NCBI RefSeq assembly: GCF_001895005.1
Contig: NZ_BCXH01000001.1
Coordinates: forward strand, 248,001-312,000
Length of the DNA stretch: 64,000 nucleotides
Direction of reading: 5' to 3'
From: Rhodococcus yunnanensis NBRC 103083
Lineage (GTDB): Bacteria; Actinomycetota; Actinomycetes; Mycobacteriales; Mycobacteriaceae
The notes beneath the pieces are model-generated. The model had not been told where the DNA came from. It made no database searches and was given only the letters and a program-made list of their open reading frames with translations. Position numbers and translations under genes: made by a program. Shown in pieces: positions 28,838 to 37,557 of the stretch. Within the stretch, counting starts at the first letter, position 1; each line of letters starts with the position of its first letter.

Positions 28838-29989
28838 ACCGAAGGACGTCGTCGGATCGGCCGCCTGGTCCAGTGGTCGATCCGAACGACCGGCTCCGAA
28901 GATTCGTGAAGCGAGGAACGGCAGCACCCGGGCTGTGATGGCCTCGTTGTATCGCTCCGGCTCCTGTCGTGGATTGGCATGACCGGTGCCGTCCATTCTC
29001 ACCACACGCAACTGACCGCTGGCTCCGCCGACTCGATCGAGGAGGATCGACTGCGAATAGTCGATGTCGACGACGCCGTCGGCCCCGCCGACGGTGGGGC
29101 GCATCAGAATGATTGCCGGAAGCGGCTTTCCACGCGTCGGCGCCGTCAGCGCATCGAGGTTGTCGAGGGCGCCGGACGCAACGATCGTCTTGAACTGAGA
29201 TTCGATGAAACCGTTGCTCGCGGCGGATCGATTGAGGATCTTGTCGCGCAGGACCTCGTCGAACGCGTCGACGGCGTTCGACCACTCGATCCCCGGATAC
29301 CACGTCGAATGCGTATCGACGAATCGATCGGAGCGGGCCGCCATTTCGACGACCGTTCGGAGCGAACGACTTTCACGGGCTCCGGGGAGCCACCCGATCC
29401 AGCGAAGCAGGTTCGCCCCCGCATCACGACCCTCGCTTCGCACCGCGTGCAGATCGAGCGGTGTACTGTCCAGGACCACGCCCGACACACGCCTGTCGGT
29501 GTCCTCGTAAATGTGTTGCGCCACTTCGAGAGCGACGACGCCGCCCATACTGTGGCCGACCAGGACGATGTTCTCCACACCGGCAGCGGAGGCTCTGTCG
29601 GCCACGATTTCGCTGATGACACGAGTGTCGATACCACGGTTGTCGTATCGCAACGCCCACACGTTCCCGATTCGATCGAAGGCAGGCAACGAGAACGCTG
29701 TCGGCGACGCGTCGACGTTGCCCAGTCCGACCATGTCCACCACAGCGGTGTTGTTGCCCTCGGCGCTGCGGGCGTCGTAGATCTGGTCGACCCGAGGCGT
29801 CGTTGCAGCCAGTCTGCGTTGCTCCGGGGCCACATCCAGGGTCCAGTACTGTCCGAGAACGATCAGCACGGGGATGGACGCCAGTAGTACTCGGAGAATG
29901 GCACGACGCGTTCGCCCGTACACGACCCAGTCGCGTCCGAGCCGAGTCTGCGCAAGTCTGTCGCGGCGCAGCTGGTCGTCCCACTGCAC
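28832..29989 (-). CDS. Membrane-anchored alpha/beta hydrolase
   Basis: A 385-residue protein with one N-terminal membrane helix (about 30-47, AILRVLLASIPVLIVLG) and an outside alpha/beta hydrolase domain. The nucleophile elbow is GHSMGG (Ser); the last catalytic His is probably in MDGTGHANPRQEP. The Asp is not certain. It lies 102 bases downstream of the PIG-L deacetylase on the same strand. The GTG start at 29989 has GGAGAG only at a distance. It may be a lipase- or esterase-like enzyme at the cell surface; the substrate is unknown. Confidence 0.82.
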   Translation of the reverse strand: MQWDDQLRRDRLAQTRLGRDWVVYGRTRRAILRVLLASIPVLIVLGQYWTLDVAPEQRRLAATTPRVDQIYDARSAEGNNTAVVDMVGLGNVDASPTAFSLPAFDRIGNVWALRYDNRGIDTRVISEIVADRASAAGVENIVLVGHSMGGVVALEVAQHIYEDTDRRVSGVVLDSTPLDLHAVRSEGRDAGANLLRWIGWLPGARESRSLRTVVEMAARSDRFVDTHSTWYPGIEWSNAVDAFDEVLRDKILNRSAASNGFIESQFKTIVASGALDNLDALTAPTRGKPLPAIILMRPTVGGADGVVDIDYSQSILLDRVGGASGQLRVVRMDGTGHANPRQEPERYNEAITARVLPFLASRIFGAGRSDRPLDQAADPTTSFGQ

Positions 29990-30091
29990 GAAGGAATACT
30001 CTCCGAATTATGTCTCGACGCGTGTGTGTTCACTGTCCACGGTACGCGTCCACTCGGTACGGACATCCTGAGTGCTGAGCGCCTCGATGCC

Positions 30092-30862
30092 TCACGAAGC
30101 GAGGAAGGGATCCACCCCGGGCATACTGTGGCCGGCCAGTTCGCGGTGTACGTACCATTCAGTACCGAACATCGCACGCCGCTGCGCATCTGTCATGTGC
30201 GCGAACCGACTGGCGCCCCCGCCTCGTTCGAGTTCGGACCTGTGCGCTGCGAACGCAGCCCACTTGGTCTCGTACCACGCATTCACATCGACGGTCAGAT
30301 TGACGAGTTCGTCGGATATCCCCGGAATTCCGGTGCCCGGCGCAGGCGCGGGCGAACCGAACAAGGTCAGCCAGTGCTGCTCGATAGCACTACGCGGGAA
30401 AGTGGCAAGACACAGATGTCGGGGCGACCATGGCTGCCCGGCGTCACGAAAGAGCTGGTCGTAGCCGGCTGCCTCGACCGCCGCGAGTGTCGTTCGATGC
30501 GCATGAACGTGATCGGGGTGCCCATACGATCCGAACGCGTCGTAGGTGACGACTATGTCGGGTCGAAAGTCTCGAATGTGGCCGACCAACCTGCCCACCG
30601 CTTCGTCGAACGGCGCCGAGCAGAAGCGGACTCCATCGTCGAACGCATTGTCGGTGTAACCGAGCAGGCGTGGTTCTCCGGCACCGAGAATCGTCAATGA
30701 TTCGCGAAGCTCGTCCACCCTCGGATCACCGTCTCGCCACGTGCACGTGACGACTGCCGTTCGACCGCCTGCCTGAGCGGTACGCGCGAGAATCCCGCCC
30801 GTGAACAGCGCCTCGTCATCAGGATGGGCGTGTACGCACAACACACTCGGGATCGTGGTCAT
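30092..30862 (-). CDS. PIG-L/LmbE-family N-acetyl deacetylase
   Basis: A 256-residue zinc hydrolase of the PIG-L family, which removes acetyl or conjugate groups from GlcNAc-type substrates. In actinobacteria it includes MshB and Mca of mycothiol metabolism. The metal motif is AHPDDE (H13, D15, D16) and the later His is in SYGHPDHVHAHRT. It is shorter than MshB or Mca (about 290-300), so I do not assign it to mycothiol. ATG at 30862 has no strong ribosome site. It lies between the fatty acid transporter and the hydrolase on the same strand. Confidence 0.85.
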   Translation of the reverse strand: MTTIPSVLCVHAHPDDEALFTGGILARTAQAGGRTAVVTCTWRDGDPRVDELRESLTILGAGEPRLLGYTDNAFDDGVRFCSAPFDEAVGRLVGHIRDFRPDIVVTYDAFGSYGHPDHVHAHRTTLAAVEAAGYDQLFRDAGQPWSPRHLCLATFPRSAIEQHWLTLFGSPAPAPGTGIPGISDELVNLTVDVNAWYETKWAAFAAHRSELERGGGASRFAHMTDAQRRAMFGTEWYVHRELAGHSMPGVDPFLAS

Positions 30863-30974
30863 GCTGGCAGGTTAGCGGCTCGACACTGCGGGGCAGGCGA
30901 ATCCGTCCGCGGTTTCGGATCCGTCACTGTCCGGGCCTTGTTCGATTGTGGTGCGCACTGATTCGGTTCGGCAG

Positions 30975-32408
30975 TCACGAAGGAACAACAGGAGGGACGA
31001 ACTCGAATGTCGTACCGAGCAGCCATACCAGGACGAGGACAACGGGTAGGTGAAACATGAATTGGAGGAATGTGAACCCGATGAGATCGCGGGCACGCAG
31101 TCCGAGGACAGCGAGAAGTGGAAGCATGAAGAACGGATTCACCAGGTTGGGCAGCGCCTCGGCAACGTTGTAGATCTGAACCGTCCAACCCAGATTCATC
31201 TGCACGTCGGTGGCGGACTGCATGACGTAGGGCGCCTCGACCAACCATTTGCCGCCGCCGGAGGGAACGAACAGGCCGAGAACGACCGTGTAGACCGCGA
31301 TCACGACAGCGAACCCGCCGCCGCTACCGATGTCGGTGAAGAAGTCCGCCAGATGCTCGGAAATGGTGACGCCGTTGCGTCCCTCGGCTTTGGTCAGAAT
31401 CGCGGCCATGGAGGCATACAAGGGAAACTGGACGAGGATGCCTGCGGTCGCGGGAACGGCCCGCGCGACTGCGTCCAAGAATCGCCTCGGTGTTCCGTGC
31501 AGCACGAGACCGAGTACCAGAAAGACCAGCAGGTAGCCGTTGAGGCTGCTGACCACCTTCAGAACGGGCAGTGTGAGCAGTTGCGATACCAACCACCCGA
31601 GCGTCATCGCCCCGATGAGAAGTGGCAGAACGCGGCTGTATTCCAACCACTCGCCGGGACGCGTCCGGGGGCGAGGCGCCGTGATCGTGTCGTCCAGGTG
31701 CACCTTCATCGACTCCGCAGTCCTGATGGCTGCCCCGCGCGGAGCCGACAGATGTGCGATCAGGACCGTCAGTGCCATGATCACCGCGCACATCACCAGC
31801 GACTGCCAGGTGAAGATCGTGGTCCCGAAGTCGAGCACACCGGTCACTGCGAGCAAGGTGGGTGGAAGCGAACTGGCCGTCGCCTGCAGCTGTGCCGCAG
31901 AAGACGACATTCCGAGAGCCCATACCGCACCGAGGCCCATGAACGCTGCAGCGCCGAGAGCGCGGTAATCGACACGCAGGTCGGCCCTCCTCGCTATGGC
32001 GCGCGCGAGGAGTCCGCCGAACACGAGGCTCAGTCCCCAGTTGACGAACGACACCGACATCGACAGGAACGCCACGAAACTCACCGCGGAGGCCGCCGAT
32101 CGGGGCACTGCCGCGAGGGCGGTGATCAACTTCGCGACCGGTGGGGATGTCGCCACGACGTACCCGGTGAGTACGACCATCGCCATCTGCAGCGTGAAAG
32201 CCGTCAGGTCCCAGAAGCCGTTTCCGAAGGCATCGACCACAGCCTGCGGCGACGATCCGTTGGCGAACGCAAGCACAGCAACGGCGAGAACCCCGACGAG
32301 CGCGAAGATGTACGCGTCCGGAAACCACTTTTCGGTTGCGCGGGCCAGGCCTTGCGCCGCGCGGGCAAGCCCCTTCTCCGAAGGTGCAGCGGTATCGGTG
32401 GCAGTCAT
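30975..32408 (-). CDS. atoE: Short-chain fatty acid transporter (AtoE family)
   Basis: A 477-residue integral membrane protein with about twelve hydrophobic helices, of the AtoE/short-chain fatty acid transporter family (SFVNWGLSLVFGGLLARAIARR, VLGLFVPSGGGKWLVEAPYV are characteristic). It probably takes up acetoacetate, butyrate or similar acids. The frame is open further upstream, but ATG at 32408 begins the family N-terminus and has GAGGA in front. The upstream 135 bases contain two inverted repeats that may be operators. No acetoacetyl-CoA transferase genes are adjacent. Confidence 0.9.
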   Translation of the reverse strand: MTATDTAAPSEKGLARAAQGLARATEKWFPDAYIFALVGVLAVAVLAFANGSSPQAVVDAFGNGFWDLTAFTLQMAMVVLTGYVVATSPPVAKLITALAAVPRSAASAVSFVAFLSMSVSFVNWGLSLVFGGLLARAIARRADLRVDYRALGAAAFMGLGAVWALGMSSSAAQLQATASSLPPTLLAVTGVLDFGTTIFTWQSLVMCAVIMALTVLIAHLSAPRGAAIRTAESMKVHLDDTITAPRPRTRPGEWLEYSRVLPLLIGAMTLGWLVSQLLTLPVLKVVSSLNGYLLVFLVLGLVLHGTPRRFLDAVARAVPATAGILVQFPLYASMAAILTKAEGRNGVTISEHLADFFTDIGSGGGFAVVIAVYTVVLGLFVPSGGGKWLVEAPYVMQSATDVQMNLGWTVQIYNVAEALPNLVNPFFMLPLLAVLGLRARDLIGFTFLQFMFHLPVVLVLVWLLGTTFEFVPPVVPS

Positions 32409-32434
32409 CGACAGTTCCTCACGTGATCGGGGGA

Positions 32435-32449
32435 GCCTGTGAGACAGGC
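32435..32449. promoter_or_regulatory. Inverted repeat upstream of atoE
   Basis: GCCTGT (32435-32440) and ACAGGC (32444-32449) are separated by three bases, 26 bases before the atoE start. It may be an operator overlapping the 5' untranslated region. There is no match to a regulator I can name. Confidence 0.35.
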
Positions 32450-32502
32450 CACATGCTCGGATCAGCTTCCACCGACCCACACACATGCGCAAGGAATGCT
32501 CG

Positions 32503-32519
32503 TGCACATGCATTGTGCA
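32503..32519. promoter_or_regulatory. 17-bp inverted repeat upstream of atoE, candidate operator
   Basis: TGCACA (32503-32508) and TGTGCA (32514-32519) flank TGCAT, making a near-palindrome about 95 bases upstream of atoE and 25 bases past the stop of the inhibitor gene. The size and place suit an activator or repressor site for the transporter. Confidence 0.45.
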
Positions 32520-32543
32520 GAAATGCAGGGCCTCGGCCGACAC

Positions 32544-32870
32544 TCAGTGCTTACGGCCCTCGCGCAGCGTCCTGAGCGCGAGGGCGCGCAGTGGTCCGGT
32601 GACCGACGCATCGTCGGCAACGCACGTGGTGTCGCCGATCGACACACTCCACATGAATCCATCGGGGACCGGCGATGATGTGTCCTGCGACAGCGCCTTT
32701 TCCTGCTGCGGCGATTGCTCCTCCGGCAGTCGAGCGAGAAGAGGACGCGCTGCCTCGATCAGGTGTTGCCATTCGAGCAGCGTCCGCTCGTCATCGACGG
32801 TGTCGGTATCGACGTGCGCCCTGCGGGTGATGCCGGCGACACCCCCTGACCGAACCACCTCGACGAACAT
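32544..32870 (-). CDS. Emfourin-type protease inhibitor
   Basis: A 108-residue protein that starts MFVEVVRSGGVAGITRRA and continues with an acidic middle and a C-terminal MWSVSIGDTTCVADD. This matches the emfourin pattern: a small cytoplasmic inhibitor of protealysin-like M4 proteases, encoded beside its protease. The gene follows the M4 protease by one base on the same strand, so the two are co-transcribed and in near equal supply. There is no signal peptide. Assignment rests on both the sequence pattern and the gene pairing. Confidence 0.82.
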   Translation of the reverse strand: MFVEVVRSGGVAGITRRAHVDTDTVDDERTLLEWQHLIEAARPLLARLPEEQSPQQEKALSQDTSSPVPDGFMWSVSIGDTTCVADDASVTGPLRALALRTLREGRKH

Positions 32871-32871
32871 C

Positions 32872-34056
32872 TCACGTCCTCTGCGTCGCGGCGGCCGCTA
32901 CATCGCCAACCGGTCCTGTACCACCCGCTGCTTGGCCAACCGGTACATCGCTGTCGCCCACCGTGATCCCAACGGTAGCCCAACCCTGTACTACTGCGCG
33001 GCGAACGTCGGACTCGTCTCCGTATCGGGCTGCAGCCGCAGCGACGGTAGTCGATGCGAAATCCTCGAAGGTGGCATCGGGCCGGAGCGCGCCGCCGGTC
33101 GCGACGTCGAACCACACTTGCCCGGCGCGATCCCATGCAGGCCCCGGAAGTGCCCTGGCAGTCACCGCGAACGCTCGATTCGGAATGCCGGAATTGATGT
33201 GCACGCCCCCGTAATCGGACCTCGTCTCCACGTAGCCGTCCATGTCGGCAGGCTGCGGATCCTTGCCGAGGACATCGTCGTCGTAGGCAGTTCCTGGTTC
33301 CAGCATCGAGCGCAGCGCCCGTCCCTCCACCGCAGGGAGAAAGAGCCCCTCGCCGACCAGCCAGGATGCAACCTCGGCAGTCTGACCGAGCGAGTACTGC
33401 TCGACGAGGACTCCGAATACATCCGACAGCGACTCGTTGAGAGCCCCTGCCTGTCCCGAATAATTCAGTTGCGACGAGAACTGCGTGAAGCCGTGTGCCA
33501 GTTCGTGCGCGATGACACTGATCGAGACAGTGAATCGGTCGAACACCTCACCGTCTCCATCGCCGAATACCATGCGTTCACCATCCCAGAACGCATTGTC
33601 GTAGTCGCGGTCGTAGTGCACCGTCGCATCGAGTGGTAGACCTCGGCCGTCGAGACTCGATCTGCCGTACACCTTCTCGAAGAACTCGAACGTGACGCCG
33701 AGGCCTGAGTACGCCTCGTCCACCGCCACGTCACCGCTCGGTGCTTCGGATTCCCGTCGCACCAGAACGCCGGGAAGATCTCGCGAGGATTCGGCGTCGA
33801 AGATCGAGCGGCGCAGCGCCTTTCGGCCGGGGACCGCACGCGGCGCAGTGAATTCGTTCGAACGTCGGCGGCCGTCGGCGAATTCACGGTCCACTTGCAG
33901 AGTCCTGGCGGCACTCGAAGCCGCATGATCGATGGCCACTCCGCGCCCACCGACATCGGTTCCTGCGGCTATTCGCTCGAGCAAGAACGGCGGAACCACA
34001 GGACGAATCCGATGTGCGGGCGGAGTACGGTCACTGTCTGCGGTGCGAGCTGGCAT
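32872..34056 (-). CDS. Protealysin-like M4 metalloprotease
   Basis: A 394-residue thermolysin-family (M4) zinc protease. The zinc motif HELAH is at 184-188, with the third ligand E208 in GALNESLSD and the active-site His in GGVHINSGIPN. There is no signal peptide; the short propeptide carries VVPPFLLERIA, like the PPYLL-type motif of protealysin precursors. Protealysin-like proteases are made without a classical export signal and act in or outside the cell. The inhibitor gene follows directly. Upstream, beyond a repeat array, lies the GAF-EAL gene. The residues after 370 look like a low-complexity tail. Confidence 0.9.
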   Translation of the reverse strand: MPARTADSDRTPPAHRIRPVVPPFLLERIAAGTDVGGRGVAIDHAASSAARTLQVDREFADGRRRSNEFTAPRAVPGRKALRRSIFDAESSRDLPGVLVRRESEAPSGDVAVDEAYSGLGVTFEFFEKVYGRSSLDGRGLPLDATVHYDRDYDNAFWDGERMVFGDGDGEVFDRFTVSISVIAHELAHGFTQFSSQLNYSGQAGALNESLSDVFGVLVEQYSLGQTAEVASWLVGEGLFLPAVEGRALRSMLEPGTAYDDDVLGKDPQPADMDGYVETRSDYGGVHINSGIPNRAFAVTARALPGPAWDRAGQVWFDVATGGALRPDATFEDFASTTVAAAAARYGDESDVRRAVVQGWATVGITVGDSDVPVGQAAGGTGPVGDVAAAATQRT

Positions 34057-34110
34057 GCGGAGTACCTTCCGGTCGGCGTCGACAGCACAGTAGTCCCTAG
34101 GTGCGACACC

Positions 34111-34210
34111 GTGTTGTTGGAAGTGATCCGTGTTGTTGGAAGTGATCCGGGTTGTTGGAAGTGATCCGGGTTGTTGGGAGCGATCCGGGTTGTGGAAGTG
34201 ATCCGGGTTG
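34111..34210. repeat. 18-19 bp tandem repeat array, five copies
   Basis: The unit GTGTTGTTGGAAGTGATCC, with small changes, occurs at 34111-34129, 34130-34148, 34149-34167 and 34168-34186, then as an 18-base copy at 34187-34204, followed by a six-base start of another. It fills the gap between the 5' side of the protease gene and the stop of the GAF-EAL gene (34218), beginning 54 bases upstream of the protease start codon. Confidence 0.95.
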
Positions 34211-34217
34211 ACGAACT

Positions 34218-35561
34218 TCAGTCGCCGGGCTTGTCCGAGGATTCGAGATGCTCACGCATCAACTCCTCGACGTGTTTGATCACAGCCGGGACCTCTTGTT
34301 CTGGAACGGCCTTGGAGAAGTGGTGCCCCTGTCCGAGCCGAAAGCCCAGGACCCGCGCGGCGTCCAGCCTGGCCACAGTCTCCAGTCCTTCGAGAATCAC
34401 CGACAGTCCCAGTTCATCGGCGAACTGCAACATCGCGTGAGCTACTGCGTGGCCGACTTTGGTGTGCAACGCGGACGCAACAGTTCGGTCCAATTTGAAA
34501 CCGTCGACCGAGACGTGCATCAGCCGGGGCACCGGCGACCACCCGGAACCGAGATCGTCGAGCAGTACCGTGAATCCGGCGGCCCGAAGCGCCCGTACCA
34601 TCCGAGCCTCGTCCTCCACCATGGTCCCGCGGGCGGTCTCGGTGATCTCCAGAATGATGGCTTCGGCGGGCAACCCCGCGTTGGTCACGATGGAGAGGAT
34701 TCGGTCTACGCAGTCCGGTCGATCCAAGTGATGACCCGACACATTCACCGACAACTTCAAACAGGGTCGATCCATCGTCCACCGCGAAAAATCCTGACAC
34801 GCCGCGGCGAGGATCCGCAGGTCCAGATCCACGATGAGGTCAGTCGTCTCCATCTGTACGATGAAATCGCCAGGTTCGACCAGACCCTCGATCGGGTGTT
34901 GCCATCGCGCAAGTGCTTCGAGGGCGAAGATCTTTCCTGTTCCCAGGTCGACGATCGGTTCGTACCACGGCGCGATCTCGCCCGTATCGATCGCCGCTGT
35001 CAGCTCCGTCACATTTCCCACGGGCGTGAAGACTCGGGATCGGCTGCGCTGGACGTCGAGATGATCTTCGACCATGACGCCCAATTGCTCGAGCAAGTGC
35101 ACCTGATCCAGTGTGAGATCGTGCGGCTGCGCATCGAGCACACACAGGGTGCCGATCGGAATCGATTCGCGCCCGAAAAGCGGTACGGACGCGTAGGACC
35201 GGAAGCCGGCATCGCGCATGGAGGCGATCAGCGCATGGCCGGGCGACCCGGTGTGGAGTGGGGAGTCGGCCGTCGCAGCCCCTGCCAGTGACGCATCGCC
35301 GACCACGAGGGAGTGACCGAGTTCGACGACCGTGGTGCACGCGGCCTGTGATCGTGGCACGACGCATCCGGCAAGATCCTCGATTCCATAAGCGACAAGG
35401 GTGTACTGATTGCCGTCGTCGAGAATATTGACCATTGCGACCGGAAATCCCAACGCCTGCGCGGTTACCGCAGTCGCGTTTTCCAATGCTGGGGAGACCG
35501 CTGCGAAGTCGAGGTACTTACGAGCAGAATCCTTCTGCCTCTCGATCCGGGTTCGGACCAC
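34218..35561 (-). CDS. GAF-EAL cyclic di-GMP phosphodiesterase
   Basis: A 447-residue soluble protein with an N-terminal GAF sensor domain (about 20-170, YASVPLFGRESIPIGTLCVLD) and a C-terminal EAL domain. The EAL signature is at 215-217 (FALEALARWQHP); further metal and substrate residues are in LKLSVNVSGHHL, LEITETA and VILEGLETVA. The usual DDFGTGYSS loop reads DDLGSGWSP, a change that may affect activity, and the exit motif is LGFRLGQGHHFSKAVP instead of GYxQGYxxxKP. It is likely a c-di-GMP phosphodiesterase, possibly reduced. The start is GTG at 35561 with GGAGG in front. It is divergent from an FAD dehydrogenase. Confidence 0.87.
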   Translation of the reverse strand: MVRTRIERQKDSARKYLDFAAVSPALENATAVTAQALGFPVAMVNILDDGNQYTLVAYGIEDLAGCVVPRSQAACTTVVELGHSLVVGDASLAGAATADSPLHTGSPGHALIASMRDAGFRSYASVPLFGRESIPIGTLCVLDAQPHDLTLDQVHLLEQLGVMVEDHLDVQRSRSRVFTPVGNVTELTAAIDTGEIAPWYEPIVDLGTGKIFALEALARWQHPIEGLVEPGDFIVQMETTDLIVDLDLRILAAACQDFSRWTMDRPCLKLSVNVSGHHLDRPDCVDRILSIVTNAGLPAEAIILEITETARGTMVEDEARMVRALRAAGFTVLLDDLGSGWSPVPRLMHVSVDGFKLDRTVASALHTKVGHAVAHAMLQFADELGLSVILEGLETVARLDAARVLGFRLGQGHHFSKAVPEQEVPAVIKHVEELMREHLESSDKPGD

Positions 35562-35809
35562 TTTGCGCCTCCATCAACACTGCGGCGCACCCGCACCTGA
35601 TCCATGTTCCCGACCGTGAATAGTATGTCAGAACCAGTCACTGCCGTTACATCGATTCAGTTTTGCCGGTCCGGCCTGGAACACGACGCGAGTGACGCGC
35701 TCTCGGTCCGAACACCACGGCCGCCGTCTACAGTCGAAACTCGGGTCGAGAATATCGCACCGCTGCATCCGAGGTCGTCACCTCTGCAGCGCCGGGGAAG
35801 TAGGTGGAC

Positions 35810-37456
35810 ATGGTCGACAAGAAGGCCGACGTCATTGTCGTCGGTGCAGGTCTCGCTGGTCTGGTCGCGGCGGCGGAACTCGTCGCAGCCCGCAAACACG
35901 TGATATTGGTCGATCAGGAGAACGAGGCCAATCTCGGAGGACAGGCCTTCTGGTCGTTCGGTGGGCTGTTCTTCGTCGACAGCCCCGAACAACGCCGACT
36001 CGGAATCAAGGATTCCCACGAACTGGCGATGCAGGACTGGATGGGATCTGCCGGATTCGATCGAGAAGAGGATCTCTGGCCTCGCCGATGGGCGAAGGCG
36101 TACGTCGAATTCGCATCGGGTGAGAAACGATCATGGCTTCGCGAACGGGGCCTGAAGATCTTTCCGCTCGTCGGGTGGGCAGAACGGGGCGGTTACGGTG
36201 CCACCGGCCACGGAAATTCGGTGCCCAGATTTCACATCACGTGGGGTACCGGACCTGCACTGGTGAACATATTCGCCGAGACGGTACGGGCCGGTGTGGC
36301 GAACGGGACGGTCACCCTCGCCCATCGCCACCGAGTCGACGAGATCGTCGTGGTCAACGGAGTCGCAGCAGGAGTGCGCGGCACACGCCTCGAACATACG
36401 ACGGCCGCACGCGGTGTCCCGTCCTCCCGGGTCGGCATCGGTGAGTTCGAGTTCGCGGCGGACGCAGTGATCGTGACTTCCGGCGGAATCGGAGCCAACT
36501 GGGAACTGGTGAAGAAGAACTGGCCTGCTCGGCTGGGAGAACCGCCGAAACACATGCTGACCGGTGTACCTGCGCACGTCGACGGGCGAATGCTCCAGAT
36601 CACCGCAGATGCCGGAGCCAGCGTGATCAATCCCGACCGGATGTGGCATTACACCGAAGGAATCACCAACTACGACGCTGTGTGGCCGAATCACGGAATT
36701 CGGATCCTTCCCGGTCCGTCGTCGCTGTGGCTCGACGCGACCGGCGCACAGCTTCCCGCACCCTTGTTTCCCGGGTTCGACACACTCGGCACACTCGAAC
36801 ACATCGTCCGGACCGGATTCGACTATTCGTGGTTCGTACTCGACCAGAAGATCATCGAGAAGGAGTTCGGCCTGTCGGGGCAGGAGCAGAATCCGGACCT
36901 GACAGGTAGAAGCGTGAGAAAGCTTCTCGAACGAGTGCGTTCGGGCGCGCCTGGTCCCGTCGAAGCATTCAAGCGTCGAGGGGAGGACTTCGTCGTCGCG
37001 AATTCCGTTACCGATTTGGTGGCGGGGATGAACAAGATCGGCGACATCGAACTCGATCCGGTCGACATCGAGCATCTCGTGCGGGCGCGTGACCGGGAGA
37101 TGGACAACGGCTTCAGCAAGGATCTATCGGTATCGGTCATACATGCCGCACGAAAATACAAGGGAGACAGGGCAGCTCGTATTGCATCACCGCATCGGAT
37201 GCTCGATCCCGAGTCCGGACCGCTCATCGCGGTCAAACTGCACCTGTTGACCCGAAAGACGCTGGGCGGCTTGGAGACCGATCTGGACTCCCGTGTGCTC
37301 CGGCCGGATGGGTCCCCGTTCGAGGGACTGTTCGCTGCTGGTGAGGTCGCAGGATTCGGCGGAGGAGGAGTGCACGGGTACCGGTCGCTGGAGGGGACGT
37401 TCCTGGGCGGATGCATCTTCTCCGGCCGATCGGCGGGTCGCGCTGCATCACGATGA
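35810..37456 (+). CDS. FAD-binding dehydrogenase (fumarate reductase/KstD-like)
   Basis: A 548-residue flavoprotein. The FAD dinucleotide motif is VIVVGAGLAGLVAAAELVA at the N-terminus, with the C-terminal FAD contact GLFAAGEVAGFGGGGVHGYRSLEGTFLGG. It belongs to the family of putative FAD-binding dehydrogenases near succinate dehydrogenase flavoproteins and 3-ketosteroid dehydrogenases. The steroid active-site residues cannot be confirmed by eye. Either ATG at 35810 or GTG at 35804 could be the start; I chose ATG because it is closer to the right distance from GGGGAAG. It is divergent from the GAF-EAL gene across 248 bases with no clear operator. Confidence 0.85.
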   Translation: MVDKKADVIVVGAGLAGLVAAAELVAARKHVILVDQENEANLGGQAFWSFGGLFFVDSPEQRRLGIKDSHELAMQDWMGSAGFDREEDLWPRRWAKAYVEFASGEKRSWLRERGLKIFPLVGWAERGGYGATGHGNSVPRFHITWGTGPALVNIFAETVRAGVANGTVTLAHRHRVDEIVVVNGVAAGVRGTRLEHTTAARGVPSSRVGIGEFEFAADAVIVTSGGIGANWELVKKNWPARLGEPPKHMLTGVPAHVDGRMLQITADAGASVINPDRMWHYTEGITNYDAVWPNHGIRILPGPSSLWLDATGAQLPAPLFPGFDTLGTLEHIVRTGFDYSWFVLDQKIIEKEFGLSGQEQNPDLTGRSVRKLLERVRSGAPGPVEAFKRRGEDFVVANSVTDLVAGMNKIGDIELDPVDIEHLVRARDREMDNGFSKDLSVSVIHAARKYKGDRAARIASPHRMLDPESGPLIAVKLHLLTRKTLGGLETDLDSRVLRPDGSPFEGLFAAGEVAGFGGGGVHGYRSLEGTFLGGCIFSGRSAGRAASR

Positions 37457-37557
37457 CACGATGAATGACACATGGCGCGACGAACGGAAAATGCCTTCGT
37501 GTCGGCGCGCATCGGTAAAGTTGTGCGCACCGATCAACCGCATTCGAGGAGCGTTCG

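Noticed and set aside
30092..30862. Calling the PIG-L protein MshB or Mca of mycothiol metabolism
   Set aside because: Shorter than both, and its context does not support either; only the family is certain.
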